Shown here: positions 35,701 to 44,037 of the stretch, in pieces
How positions within the stretch are numbered: the first letter of the stretch is position 1
Layout of the letters: every line of letters begins with the position of its first letter
NCBI GenBank assembly: GCA_035911135.1
Contig: JAMHWD010000033.1
Location: forward strand, 1 to 64,000
DNA length: 64,000 nt
From: JAMHWD01 sp035911135
GTDB lineage: Bacteria > Pseudomonadota > Alphaproteobacteria > Micavibrionales > Micavibrionaceae
Direction: 5' to 3'
Notes under the pieces: generated by a model
Databases searched by the model: none
Told to the model about the DNA's origin: nothing
What the model saw: only the letters and a program-made list of their open reading frames with translations
Translations under genes and position numbers: made by a program

Positions 35701-35889
35701 AACGGTTTTCGAGGCTACATCGGCATTCGCGCCGGGATAGCTGGCCGATACCACAACCGTGGGCGGGGCAATGGCCGGGTATTGTTCGATGGGCAGGCTG
35801 TAGAAGCTAAGCCCGCCGATAATAATGGTCAGGATCCAGATGACCGAAGCAAAAATCGGCCGGTCAATGAAGTAATGAGAAAATTTCAT
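32704..35889 (-). CDS. RND multidrug efflux pump, AcrB/HAE1 type
   Basis: The 1061-residue inner-membrane pump begins MKFSHYFIDRPIFASVIWIL, typical of HAE1 permeases. It has the proton-relay aspartates in TM4 (GIVVDDAIVVIENMERL), QAQGFSINNLT-like helix segments, two large periplasmic loops and twelve helices. It drives export of hydrophobic or amphiphilic drugs by proton antiport with the adaptor and channel encoded on either side. Length is within the family range (1020-1070). The adaptor gene ends seven bases upstream. No regulator is found next to the operon. Substrates are not predicted. Confidence 0.95.
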   Translation of the reverse strand: MKFSHYFIDRPIFASVIWILTIIIGGLSFYSLPIEQYPAIAPPTVVVSASYPGANADVASKTVAAPLEQEINGVENMLYMSSQSTNDGAVSITVTFKLGTDLDTAQVLVQNRVAIAEPRLPEEVRRRGVTTRKNSPDMMMVVNLYSPDDTYDQTYIANYATLQLRDRLSRIDGVGDIRIFGASEYSMRVWLDPDRIASLNMTAGDVIAAIQGKNIQVATGTLGQQPMEKQNPIELNVQTQGRLIAPEEFGDVVVKSTADGRVVKVKDIGRVELGAESYNTRGYLGRDKAVAMSIFQRPGSNALETADALIKEMESLSKDFPKGLKYDIVYNPTEFIAKSVEAVFHTIIEAVILVVIVILLFLQNWRAAIIPIVAIPISLIGTFAVMQALGFSINNLTLFGMVLAIGIVVDDAIVVIENMERLMGKGMKRLEAAKQTMDEVGGALLAIGLVLFAVFIPTTFIEGISGKFFQQFGVVVSVATAFSVAISLTLSPALAALMLTHHGHDEHRKSPGIFPNPFAWICYHFNRFMNWLSDSYGRLTARLVRIGGLMMIVYIGLMVLAGAGFKAVPTGFIPAQDQGYFIVAIQLPPGTSLERTDAVVAKAVNKLLEIDGIVNAVGFTGFNGATFSNATNAGAIFPVMADFEERKEKGLSYDKILRDLRAAMATIDDGMLIVVPPPPVRGIGSGGGFKMMIQDRGGLGIDQMNGALWTLAGAANQSGIVTSAFSFYETKTPQLFLDIDRDRAEKLGVPLERVFEALNVYMGSSYVNDFNYLGRTYRVTAQADGDYRKGAEDIARLRVRNNEGGMVPLGTLVKFEDRSGPSRQPRYNLYTAAELQGDTVAGYSSGQAIATMEKLASELLPPGISYEWTDLAYQQKQSANTGGIAFVMAVVFVFLLLAALYESWVLPLSIILIVPMCLLSAIAGIWSLGMDNNILTQIGLVILIGLACKNAILIVEFAKQRQEEEGDDPWVAAVEAAKLRLRPILMTSFAFILGVLPLVIATGAGAEMRQALGVAVFFGMIGVTLFGLIFTPVFYVLCRRMVAILQRYGRKALPKGKNSHV

Positions 35890-35895
35890 ATTAGC

Positions 35896-37038
35896 TTATT
35901 CCTTGCTGGATGCGGCATCAGCGGCGGCTGGTGCTTCTTCCGCGCGTTGCGGTGTAACCGGCATGCCGGGGCGCAGGATCGTCAACCCGCTGGTGATTAC
36001 CTGATCCGTGGCGCTCAAGCCTTCGCGGATGACACGCATTCCGCCGTCCTGCATCGGGCCGGTCACGACTGGCCGTGCCTCGACCATGTTATCCTTGCCA
36101 ACCACATAGACGAATTTTTGCGTCTGGTTGATGCCGATAACTGCTTCAGGCACCAGCGTGGCTTCGTATTCTCCGCTACCAGCGATGCGCAGGCGGCCGA
36201 AAATACCGGGAATAAAATGATCGTCCTTGTTGGTAAACACGGCCCTGCCTTGCAGCGTACCGGTCGAACGGTCAATCTCGTTATCAACAAAGTCAATCAC
36301 GCCTTCATGGGAAAAATCATCCTCATCCTGTAGCTTGAGATAGGCCGGGCGCTTCATGGTGCGGGAACTCTCGCGCGATCCTTCGATGTCCAGACGCGCA
36401 TATTTCAAAACATCCTGTTCGCTGGCCTCGAAGTAGAAATCAATCGGATCCGTGGCGACAACAGTGGCCAGAAGCGTACCGCCCGTATCCGCGCCAGAGA
36501 CAAGGTTACCGACATCCAGCAAATTACGGCTCATCCGGCCGGCAATGGGGGATTTGACTTCAGTAAATTCCAGATTCAGCTTGGCTTCGTCCAGATTGGC
36601 TTTTGCCTCGCGGTAGGATTGAAAGGCGTTATCGAGATCTTCTTCAGAAATCGCGCTCGATTTACGGAGCTTTTGTGCGCGCTCATATTCCTTGTTGGCG
36701 GTGTCAAAGCTGGATTCGGCACGTTCAACATCAATCTTGAAAGGGCGCTGGTCGATGACAAACAAGATATCATCCTTGGCAACAATCTGGCCGTCTGTGA
36801 AATTAACGTTCTCCAGATAACCACTGACACGCGCTCTGATCTCTACGCGCTCCCGCGCCTGAAAGCGGCCTGTGTATTCATCCCATTCCGTGATTTTTTT
36901 CAAAGTCGGTGCGGCGACCTTGACGGGCATCGGGCCGCCAGCGGCCGGGCCTGCGCCTGCGGCTTTCTGTTCTTCCTTGCATCCGGCTATACCTAAGGAT
37001 AGGGCGCCGATCAGGGCGAATGTCAGGAAATGTTTCAT
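35896..37038 (-). CDS. RND efflux periplasmic adaptor (AcrA type)
   Basis: The 380-residue adaptor has a lipoprotein signal (ALIGALSLGIAGC, lipid attachment C20), then the biotinyl-lipoyl-like half motif ARVSGYLENVNFTDGQIVAK, a helical hairpin (ESSFDTANKEYERAQKLRKS) and the matching FTEVKSPIAGRMSRNLLDVG. It links the RND pump to the outer-membrane channel. It is first of the three genes and probably carries the promoter in the 189-base gap upstream, where no obvious operator is seen. The C-terminus (RAEEAPAAADAASSKE) is a disordered tail. Confidence 0.93.
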   Translation of the reverse strand: MKHFLTFALIGALSLGIAGCKEEQKAAGAGPAAGGPMPVKVAAPTLKKITEWDEYTGRFQARERVEIRARVSGYLENVNFTDGQIVAKDDILFVIDQRPFKIDVERAESSFDTANKEYERAQKLRKSSAISEEDLDNAFQSYREAKANLDEAKLNLEFTEVKSPIAGRMSRNLLDVGNLVSGADTGGTLLATVVATDPIDFYFEASEQDVLKYARLDIEGSRESSRTMKRPAYLKLQDEDDFSHEGVIDFVDNEIDRSTGTLQGRAVFTNKDDHFIPGIFGRLRIAGSGEYEATLVPEAVIGINQTQKFVYVVGKDNMVEARPVVTGPMQDGGMRVIREGLSATDQVITSGLTILRPGMPVTPQRAEEAPAAADAASSKE

Positions 37039-37227
37039 CAGGGGATTTATCCTATTTAAATTAAGCCGTTATGGTTGTGTTGCGCATGAAAAATCATCAT
37101 GTAAAAACAAGGAACGTGAGCCATTTTTATATGATGTGATGCTAAAGTAGAATGGATTCCACATAAAGACAACCGGGGAGCAAAAAAATTCCCAATATTT
37201 TTTTCGTACTGTGCTCTTATGGCAACG

Positions 37228-38223
37228 TCAGGCGCGGGTAATCTCGACGGTGATATGTTCGAATACGGATAGATCCGCGAGTTTTTTCTTGTATTCGGCT
37301 GCAGTTATGGCTGTTTTTGTGGTGATACCCATAATCATGCTGTAACGTCCCGGCGCAATGGCCCAAATATGCAAATCGGTAATCTGGTCGCCTTCATTCT
37401 GAGAAATGGTTTTGGTGATTAGGTCGTAAAGGCTCTCATCCGGCAGGCGGTCGAGCAGAACATGGCTGGTCTGACCGATCAATTGATATGCCCAGCGCGC
37501 AATCATGAATGCCCCCAGAACGCCCACGGCGGCATCCAGCCAGATCCATCCCAGATATTGTCCAAAAATAAGGGCAAGAATCGCCAGCACCGATGTCAGG
37601 GCATCGGCAATGACATGCATATAGGCGGCTTTGAGATTTAAATCTTCCGTCCCGTGATGATGGTTATGATCATGGTGCTGGTGGCTGTGATTGTGGTGAT
37701 GCCCGCAGTCATGATGGCTATGCCCATGATGATCGCCATGGTGATGATGGCCGTTATCATGCAGCAGAAAAGCCGAGGCAATGTTGACGGCCAGACCGAT
37801 GACGGCCACGATCATGGCTTCTGTGAAATCAATCTCCAGCGGGTTCATCAGGCGCACGAAAGACTCAAATCCGATCATCAGCGAAACAATGCCAAGAACG
37901 ATGGCGCTGGCAAAACCGCCCAGCGTTGTGACCTTGCCTGTTCCGAACGTAAAGCGCGCATCATGCACATGTTTACGGGCATAATAATACGCAAAGGCTG
38001 CAATACCCAAAGCGCCAGCATGCGTGGCCATATGCCAGCCATCAGCCAGCAGCGCCATCGAATTAAAGGCAATGCCGCCGGCAATCTCGGCAACCATCAT
38101 GATAACGGTCAGGATAATCACCAGACGGGTTTTTTTCTCGTTATGCGCGTGGTTATCGGCTTTGGTGCTGATAATATCGCAAAAGCGGTTGCCGGAATTC
38201 TGCTGCGTGCTGCTCATGGTCAT
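37228..38223 (-). CDS. CDF metal exporter, DmeF-like
   Basis: The 331-residue protein is a cation diffusion facilitator with six helices. It has FNSMALLADGWHMATHAGAL in TM2 and AAYMHVIADALTSVLAILAL in TM5, each with the H/D metal-site residues, and a long His-rich cytosolic loop between them (about 150-195: HHHHGDHHGHSHHDCGHHH and similar). The His loop and the NLKAAYMHVIADALTSVLA block are those of DmeF-type Co2+/Ni2+ exporters. It starts at ATG 38223 (a second Met two codons later is possible) and overlaps the antiporter stop by one base (TAATG). Metal preference is inferred. Confidence 0.85.
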   Translation of the reverse strand: MTMSSTQQNSGNRFCDIISTKADNHAHNEKKTRLVIILTVIMMVAEIAGGIAFNSMALLADGWHMATHAGALGIAAFAYYYARKHVHDARFTFGTGKVTTLGGFASAIVLGIVSLMIGFESFVRLMNPLEIDFTEAMIVAVIGLAVNIASAFLLHDNGHHHHGDHHGHSHHDCGHHHNHSHQHHDHNHHHGTEDLNLKAAYMHVIADALTSVLAILALIFGQYLGWIWLDAAVGVLGAFMIARWAYQLIGQTSHVLLDRLPDESLYDLITKTISQNEGDQITDLHIWAIAPGRYSMIMGITTKTAITAAEYKKKLADLSVFEHITVEITRA

Positions 38224-39479
38224 TATTCCGCCGTTTTGGGAGTAGGGGTCAGGGTGATGAATTTCTGCAAGGCCTGACCCAGTGCATTGACATTAGGTTG
38301 GCGGTAGGCAATCTCGACAAAGCGGCTGAGCGCCGCCATCCAGAGCGGGCTCAGGACAAGGCTCAGCGCAATCACAGAAAGAACAATCTTGTAGCTCTCA
38401 TTCGTGATGATGCCGTTCTGCAATCCTGTGGCGGCGAGTATGAATGAAAATTCACCAATCTGGCTGATAGTCAGGCCTGAGACAAAACTGCAGCGCCAGC
38501 GATCAGCCGGCAGCGAGACTTTCAGAAGGAAAACGCAGATTACTGTTTTGAACAGCATGCTGCCGATTAACAATGTCATGATCAAACCCAGATTGCCCCA
38601 GATCACATTAAAATCCAGCAGCATCCCCACCGAGAGGAAAAACACCATAATCAGGACATGCTGCATGGGTTCAATGCGGTGGAGTATTTTTTCTTTGGAA
38701 TGGCTGTTGCCCAGAATAAGACCGGCGATGAACGCGCCATAGGCCGGCGACATATCGGCGGCCTCGGAAAGTCCGGCACCCACAAAACACCATGCCAGCG
38801 CGGCAACGGGGATCAGGTCGATATGCTTTTCAACTGTCTTGCGAAAGGGCAGGTCGATTTTCTCCCGGCGCAGTAGATACGCCATCAAGGCAATCAGGAT
38901 TGTAAGTGACAGGACAATTTTGACGATGATCTCCATATCCATCACCGTATTCTCGATATCGCCTCTGCCCATGGCGTTGATGATCATCATCATGGGCACG
39001 AATAATATATCCTGCGCGATTAAAACGCTGATGGCGATCTGCCCGGTTCCCTTGGTTTTCAGATCCACCGATTCTAAAAGCTTGATGGCCACGGCCGTGC
39101 TGCTCAGCGAGATGATGAACCCGTAGATGATTTTTTCCGCCAGGCTTAAATCCATGAACAGGCCGATGAAAAACATCAACCCCAGAGAGACTGCCACCAG
39201 CCCCAGCGAGACAATCAGGGCGGGCTTATAGCTGTTGCGGAAGGATTGCAGCGGCAATTCCATGCCCAGTATAAACAGCAGCAATATAACGCCAATCTCG
39301 GCAATGACGCGGATATCGGCTTCGCTTTCGATAACGGCCAGAAATCCGGGGCCGAGCAATACCCCGGCCACTACATATCCCACCATGGGCAATTGGCGCA
39401 TCCATGCCATGAAAATCGCCGCAAGCGTCGCCACCAGAATGACCAGCCCCAGATCGGCGAAATGAAATTGATGCTCCAT
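38223..39479 (-). CDS. CPA2-family cation:proton antiporter
   Basis: The 418-residue membrane protein has about twelve helices and CPA2 (KefB/RosB-like) signatures: MVGYVVAGVLLGPGFLAV, RVIAEIGVILLLFILGMELPL, SLSSTAVAIKLLES, AYGAFIAGLILGNS. It lacks the C-terminal TrkA-N/RCK nucleotide-binding domain of Kef systems. It probably exchanges Na+ or K+ for protons at the inner membrane. It is translationally coupled to the DmeF-like gene, which links cation and metal homeostasis. Ion specificity is not known. Confidence 0.87.
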   Translation of the reverse strand: MEHQFHFADLGLVILVATLAAIFMAWMRQLPMVGYVVAGVLLGPGFLAVIESEADIRVIAEIGVILLLFILGMELPLQSFRNSYKPALIVSLGLVAVSLGLMFFIGLFMDLSLAEKIIYGFIISLSSTAVAIKLLESVDLKTKGTGQIAISVLIAQDILFVPMMMIINAMGRGDIENTVMDMEIIVKIVLSLTILIALMAYLLRREKIDLPFRKTVEKHIDLIPVAALAWCFVGAGLSEAADMSPAYGAFIAGLILGNSHSKEKILHRIEPMQHVLIMVFFLSVGMLLDFNVIWGNLGLIMTLLIGSMLFKTVICVFLLKVSLPADRWRCSFVSGLTISQIGEFSFILAATGLQNGIITNESYKIVLSVIALSLVLSPLWMAALSRFVEIAYRQPNVNALGQALQKFITLTPTPKTAE

Positions 39480-39491
39480 TTTTTAATCCAT

Positions 39492-40199
39492 TTATGGCTG
39501 GGTTTGCGGATTGGCCGCAGCCAGCATTTCTTTCTGCCGTGTTTTCAAGGCCTCGATCTCCTGCAGGAAAGCATCATATTGTGTCCGCAGATCCGCGCCG
39601 GTGAACACAAAGGCAAAATCATCAGGATTAATGGTGAGTTGATCATAATGACTGGAGAAGAATTGCAGTATCTTTTCATGAAGCCCGGCAATGTCGTTAT
39701 CAACCAGGAAATATTCAGTGTAAAGATCGGTTTGCTTTTTCTTGACCGCTTCCCAGTTGGTCATGATTTTTTCCTGGAAGGTTTTGTCTTGCGTGCGCGT
39801 GATGTCAAGAACGGCAGTTTCCGTTGTCGTGAAGATCCGCATGAAATCCTCGACATCGGTAGCCATCTCGCCGCGCAGGCCTTGTGCAAAGGCCAGATTT
39901 TCATTCACCATCTCAAGGCTGGTGTTGTTCTCGCCGCGAATAATCTCCGATAACACCTTGCGTTTGACGCCGTATGATTTAAGTTTCTCCGCAACCTGCC
40001 GCAGCAAACCATTCAAGACATCTTCAAATTGCTTCTCAACGCGCGCGGTTTCAATTTGCTCCGGCGTTAAAACGGGTGCTTCCTGCGCCGTATCGGCCGG
40101 AGGGGGGCTGGTTTCCATGACCACCCATAATCCTGTCAGGGCGGCAATGCCGATAATACCGCTTACGATTATAATGTCCTTGCGCGATATCAATGCCAT
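39492..40199 (-). CDS. Unrecognised membrane-anchored helical protein
   Basis: The 235-residue protein (ATG 40199, MALISRKDIIIVSGIIGIA) has one N-terminal membrane helix (about residues 9-28), a Pro-rich linker (TSPPPADTAQEAPVLTPE) and then a long mostly helical, charged domain likely to lie in the periplasm: EKQFEDVLNGLLRQVAEKL, SEIIRGENNTSLEMVNENLA, TFQEKIMTNWEAVKKKQTD. No family is recognised. A longer frame reaching 40331 crosses the next gene and is rejected. It is 12 bases upstream of the antiporter gene on the same strand and may assist it, but no function is assigned. Confidence 0.6.
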   Translation of the reverse strand: MALISRKDIIIVSGIIGIAALTGLWVVMETSPPPADTAQEAPVLTPEQIETARVEKQFEDVLNGLLRQVAEKLKSYGVKRKVLSEIIRGENNTSLEMVNENLAFAQGLRGEMATDVEDFMRIFTTTETAVLDITRTQDKTFQEKIMTNWEAVKKKQTDLYTEYFLVDNDIAGLHEKILQFFSSHYDQLTINPDDFAFVFTGADLRTQYDAFLQEIEALKTRQKEMLAAANPQTQP

Positions 40200-40236
40200 G
40201 CTAATTTTCCTGCCCTTGTTTGTGTCCGGATATAAT

Positions 40237-40794
40237 TTAAAGACCTGATTTAACCAACGCCTCGCGCAGGCGCTCTGCCGTGCGGTGCAGGGATTCATTC
40301 CAGTCCAGATTGGCGTTGTCATCCGCGCCATCGGAAATATATTTCAGGCACAGAAACGGAATTTCCTCCCGCTGGCATATCAGCGCCAGCGCATAGGCTT
40401 CCATATCCACGGCATCGAAATGCGTGGCTTCATCGCTGGCGGCGAAATTATCACCTGTCCCGCAGATCCCTTGCGAGAACCCATCAAGGCTGCGGCCATA
40501 TTCGATTACCACCGGATCATTGGAAAACGGCGTAGCCCAGCGCTCAAACCCCAGCGCCGTCACATCCATATCGCGCTGGATGAAAGATGTGCAGTTTACA
40601 ATTGTGCCTGATTTATGCTTGCGGCTGCCGGCTGTGCCCATATTGATGATCAGGGATGGTTTATCCTGTTTTTGCAGATGGCGCATCAGGCCGTGGGCCG
40701 CATTGATTTTTCCAATCCCTGTGTGCAGCACCGGGTAATCGGCAAAGACTTCCTGACTTTCCTGTTCCATGGCAAAAACGAGCAAGGGCTTCAT
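40237..40794 (-). CDS. Phosphorylase/nucleosidase (MTA/SAH nucleosidase superfamily)
   Basis: The 185-residue protein begins KPLLVFAMEQESQEVF and has HTGIGKINAAHGLMRHL, INMGTAGSRKHKSGTIV, the substrate-binding FDAVDMEAYALA and FLCLKYISDGADD, which is the PNP/UDP-phosphorylase superfamily plan. MTA/SAH nucleosidases split adenine from methylthioadenosine. The catalytic Asp in SDGAD is present. The protein is shorter than the usual 230 residues, mainly through trimmed loops; active-site motifs are intact. It is on the same strand as its neighbours, 37 bases from the next gene. Purine specificity is not certain. Confidence 0.72.
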   Translation of the reverse strand: MKPLLVFAMEQESQEVFADYPVLHTGIGKINAAHGLMRHLQKQDKPSLIINMGTAGSRKHKSGTIVNCTSFIQRDMDVTALGFERWATPFSNDPVVIEYGRSLDGFSQGICGTGDNFAASDEATHFDAVDMEAYALALICQREEIPFLCLKYISDGADDNANLDWNESLHRTAERLREALVKSGL

Positions 40795-40841
40795 CGGGTA
40801 TCAATCCTTTATAAATTTATCCGGGTTCTTGGGCTGCGGCA

Positions 40842-42155
40842 TCAGGCATAAAGGCCTTTTGACCTTTTGATAATCAGGGCTGCGGCGGCGCTAAGGCCAG
40901 AGAGTAACAGGAACAATTCCTCGATGGCAAGCCCCGCCGAGAGGAGGGCGGCAGCGGCCAGTGATGACAAGAGCATCAAAAGCGCATCCAGAAGTGATCC
41001 TGCTGCAATGATGCGGCCTTTTTGGGTGTCGGCTGTTCTGTGCTGGATAATAGCGCGCAAGGGCACAACATATATACCGCCGCTGAAAGACAGTAAAAAC
41101 AACACCGCAATGATGACAAGACCCCGTGGATCCCAAAGGAAATCATTAATACCGGCAAGGCCTGTTGCGGAAAATGGGGCGCTTAGCACATAAAGCAGCG
41201 CGGCAAATAGGCAGATCGCCATGCAGGCAATCGGGACAAGTTTTGCATTAATTTCCGAACGCAGCAGTCGGTTATTCATCAATCCACCTGCCGCAATGCC
41301 GAGCGAAAAGACAAACATGAACAGCGCCAGAACATTCGTATCGACACGTATCGTTTCTTTGGAAAAATTCGGAAATTGCGCGTGAAAAGTGGCGGCCACG
41401 AAATAAAACCAGGCAATGCCCAGCATGGCTGGAAAGACGCCGTGAGGCTGGGCGCAGGCAAAGCGCAGGGCGCGTATCAGGCTGCGTAGCGGGTTAAAGG
41501 TCAGGGGCAGGTCCGGCGTGTTGGAAGGGGCTGGCATGATATAAAGACTGGCCACAAACCCACCCAGCGCTGCTGAAAACATGATCAGGCTGGCGATCAT
41601 GATGCCTGCTGGGGCGGGGGCCAGCAATGCGCCCGCCATTGTGCCGCATAAAATGGCGATATATGTGCCGGTGCTGGTCAGGCCGTTGGCGGCGATCAGT
41701 TCGGCCGCGCCCAGATGCTGAGGCAGGATCGAGAATTTGCCGGGGCTGAAAAAGGCCGAATGTGTGCCCAGCAGGAAAATTACCAGCAACGCCGCAGGGC
41801 TTGACTGGGTAAACAGGGCAGCGGCGGCAATGGTAATGATGCCAATCTCCGCCAGTTTAATGGCCCTTATGATGCGGTCTTTGCTGAATTTTTCAGTCAA
41901 CTCCCCGGCCAGCGGGCAAAACAGGACAAAAGGCAGGATAAACAGCCCGGCCGCCAGCGAGACCAGAATCTTGGGGTCGGTTCCGCCCGTATCCCAATGG
42001 CCATAGGCAATCAGGACGACCAGCATGGTCTTGACCAGATTATCGTTAAACGCCCCCAGAAATTGCGTTATGAATATAGGCCAGTAGCGCCGGTCGCGCA
42101 GCAGCGCAAGTTGCGAGGCTGTCGGCGTGGCAGGTGAGGGCAGGGCCTGTGACAT
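40842..42155 (-). CDS. MFS transporter, lysophospholipid transporter (LplT)-like
   Basis: The 437-residue protein has about twelve helices and the LplT-type start: RRYWPIFITQFLGAFNDNLV then KTMLVVLIAYG, with the FNDN motif after TM1, LGTHSAFFSPGKFSILPQHL and ANGLTSTGTYIAILCGTMAG. LplT moves lysophospholipids to the cytoplasmic face for re-acylation. No Aas acyltransferase is adjacent. The ATG at 42155 (MSQALPSPAT) is used; the longer frame to 42224 relies on a TTG start with no Shine-Dalgarno. Substrate is inferred from the family. Confidence 0.78.
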   Translation of the reverse strand: MSQALPSPATPTASQLALLRDRRYWPIFITQFLGAFNDNLVKTMLVVLIAYGHWDTGGTDPKILVSLAAGLFILPFVLFCPLAGELTEKFSKDRIIRAIKLAEIGIITIAAAALFTQSSPAALLVIFLLGTHSAFFSPGKFSILPQHLGAAELIAANGLTSTGTYIAILCGTMAGALLAPAPAGIMIASLIMFSAALGGFVASLYIMPAPSNTPDLPLTFNPLRSLIRALRFACAQPHGVFPAMLGIAWFYFVAATFHAQFPNFSKETIRVDTNVLALFMFVFSLGIAAGGLMNNRLLRSEINAKLVPIACMAICLFAALLYVLSAPFSATGLAGINDFLWDPRGLVIIAVLFLLSFSGGIYVVPLRAIIQHRTADTQKGRIIAAGSLLDALLMLLSSLAAAALLSAGLAIEELFLLLSGLSAAAALIIKRSKGLYA

Positions 42156-42244
42156 GCTTTTATCGGTCTTGGGTAGCGGGTTTTTATGATTTTTTAGCAA
42201 ATTTTGGCGTATTATAAAGGGCAAATAAGGGGGTGGCTGAAATT

Positions 42245-42631
42245 ATGCCCGACAAGACACTGCATTACACCGCCGGCGAGCGGATTATCAAGGCAGGCGA
42301 GAGCGCCGATCAGGCGTATATGATCCTCTCCGGCAAGGTTCGCGTTTCCCTTAAAAAGGACGGCAAGACCGTGGATTTGGCTGTTCTGGGCGAGGATGAG
42401 ATATTCGGCGAGGCCGCCATCTTCCGGGGCGGCGAATACGGAGCCAATGTCGATGCGCTCGAAGATTCCGAAATTGCCGTCTTTACGCCCGACATGCTGG
42501 AAGATATGATTTCCTCAAGCCATCCGTTTCTGCGGGCGCTTGTTTCCATGCTCACCGAGCGCCTTAAACAGACCAATACCCGCCTAGTCACCAGCGAAAC
42601 CCGCGAATTTATCGATATCGGGTTTGCTTGA
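42245..42631 (+). CDS. Single-domain cyclic-nucleotide-binding protein
   Basis: The 128-residue protein is one cNMP-binding fold: GERIIKAGESADQAYMILSG, KVRVSLKKDG, FGEAAIFRGGEYGANV (the phosphate-binding cassette) and EIAVFTPDMLEDMI. No DNA-binding or catalytic domain follows, so it may act through a partner. The phosphate-binding arginine expected in the cassette is not clearly conserved, so ligand binding is uncertain. ATG 42245 is preferred to GTG 42233 because of its spacing from the AGGGGG ribosome site. It diverges from the LplT-like gene and converges with the prepilin operon. Confidence 0.78.
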   Translation: MPDKTLHYTAGERIIKAGESADQAYMILSGKVRVSLKKDGKTVDLAVLGEDEIFGEAAIFRGGEYGANVDALEDSEIAVFTPDMLEDMISSSHPFLRALVSMLTERLKQTNTRLVTSETREFIDIGFA

Positions 42632-42660
42632 ATCTAAGCCCTGAAAAGGAATTTAATCGC

Positions 42661-43995
42661 TTAAGGCGGCACGTTGCATATCGCTGTAAAGCTTCCATCG
42701 ACTCTGATATTTATGCCTCTGAGAAATTCACCTGTGGGGCAAGTGGGTAGGTCCATTAAGCCGGGTGGCAATATAGATTTGCACAAAAGCCTGTTATTCT
42801 CGATAGCATAAGCAACCTCACCGGCGGGACAGTTTTGGTCCGCAGTAGGTAAGACACCGGACGTTGCAATAAACCTTGGGTCCAGGCAACCTGGGTCAGC
42901 AGTATCCTTTGAGCAAAATCCATTTTGGGCCTGCATTTGCGTTTCCGCCCGAATATTGCCGGGGATTGGCGCGGGCGTTGCCGCAGGGTCGCCGTTGACG
43001 TGCAAGGCCTGACTTCCATCGGTAAGATTAGGCCCGACCGCTATGTTGCCTGCATTTGTATTATAGAGGCCACCTGTAGTATTCGTTGTCCAAATATTGT
43101 TAATCTGGCTCATGCCGATAATCAGAATATCATCAAAATAACTATTGGTGTCGGCTATAGATCGAATTTCCTGCACAAAAACTTCATCCGAATTGTCACA
43201 GTTTTCTCGTTCCAGTCTCATGCCTGCCAGTGAGGTATTATTAAATCCAGGCAATGCTATCGGGTTGCCGAAAGCATCCAGCATTTCACAGCTTTCAACC
43301 AGATCGCCGGTAGCCGTATGGGCGCCAAATCCATTATCGCCGAGTGAAAATACAACAAAATGAGCAGATCCCGGCGGCTCCAGCATGCTGTTGCCATTAG
43401 CATCATTTATTTCAATGATGCCCCATTTAGGGTTTTTAGGAACCACTCCATTAGGCGCGATAACAGGGGTGATAACGCTGCCTACTACACTATAAGTGGG
43501 AGCTTCATCCGCCATTGTTTCGCTTACGGCATAGGCAATTCTATTTTTAAAGGCGTCGAGCGAGGTTGTGGCATAGTATGGCATCTTTGAACGAGATCCC
43601 GCATTCGTTTGCACTTTAATGAAGTCATACAATGTTACAAATGGAACAATCCCAACAAGGACGGCATCGTCATTACCGTCATTATCTACATCACTGCCTG
43701 TCTTGATAGGGCATTCTTGTACCAAACAGGGGTCGGTGGGAAGTACTCTGCATTGTGCCACACCATATAATGGATCACCAGGCGGCAAGGCAGGATCGGC
43801 AGGGCATGGATAGAAATTATAGCTACTATAAAATCTCGCCAGAGCTTGTTCGTTCAAGCGCAGATTATCAATTGTTGTGCGAATGTCGCCTTGCTTTTGA
43901 TATGAGTTGTAAATGGTAAAGGCGGTGATCATTAAAAGGCCGGAGACCATGATCACAAATGCCAGTTCAATAACGGTAAAGCCTTTGCTGTTCAT
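42661..43995 (-). CDS. Large prepilin-like protein 1 (444 aa)
   Basis: The N-terminus is a type IV prepilin signal: MNSKG|FTVIELAFVIMVSG, with the cleavage glycine and Glu at +5 of the mature chain, followed by the alpha-1 membrane helix. The mature part is about three times normal pilin length. It has FYPCPADPALPPGDPLYG, a Gly/Asp block (VDNDGNDDAVLVG), GSAHFVVFSLGDNGFGAH, RENCDNSDEVF and a C-terminal Cys motif (CPTGEFLRGINIRVDGSFTA). The same blocks occur in the next two genes. It is third and last in the operon. The likely role is a minor (pseudo)pilin forming a tip or adhesive assembly; no assembly ATPase or prepilin peptidase is nearby. Confidence 0.72.
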   Translation of the reverse strand: MNSKGFTVIELAFVIMVSGLLMITAFTIYNSYQKQGDIRTTIDNLRLNEQALARFYSSYNFYPCPADPALPPGDPLYGVAQCRVLPTDPCLVQECPIKTGSDVDNDGNDDAVLVGIVPFVTLYDFIKVQTNAGSRSKMPYYATTSLDAFKNRIAYAVSETMADEAPTYSVVGSVITPVIAPNGVVPKNPKWGIIEINDANGNSMLEPPGSAHFVVFSLGDNGFGAHTATGDLVESCEMLDAFGNPIALPGFNNTSLAGMRLERENCDNSDEVFVQEIRSIADTNSYFDDILIIGMSQINNIWTTNTTGGLYNTNAGNIAVGPNLTDGSQALHVNGDPAATPAPIPGNIRAETQMQAQNGFCSKDTADPGCLDPRFIATSGVLPTADQNCPAGEVAYAIENNRLLCKSILPPGLMDLPTCPTGEFLRGINIRVDGSFTAICNVPP

Positions 43996-44037
43996 TGTTA
44001 TCTGCCTATTAATATACTTTAGTTCTTCTGTGTTTCA

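Noticed and set aside
35170..36333. Plus-strand frame of 387 residues opposite the RND pump and adaptor genes
   Set aside because: It spans two well-supported genes on the other strand and matches no family.
38218..39126. Plus-strand frames opposite the CPA2 antiporter
   Set aside because: They mirror hydrophobic codons of a confirmed membrane protein and lack ribosome sites.
42156..42224. Longer N-terminus of the LplT-like protein from a TTG codon
   Set aside because: No Shine-Dalgarno, and the extra residues are not seen at the start of this family.
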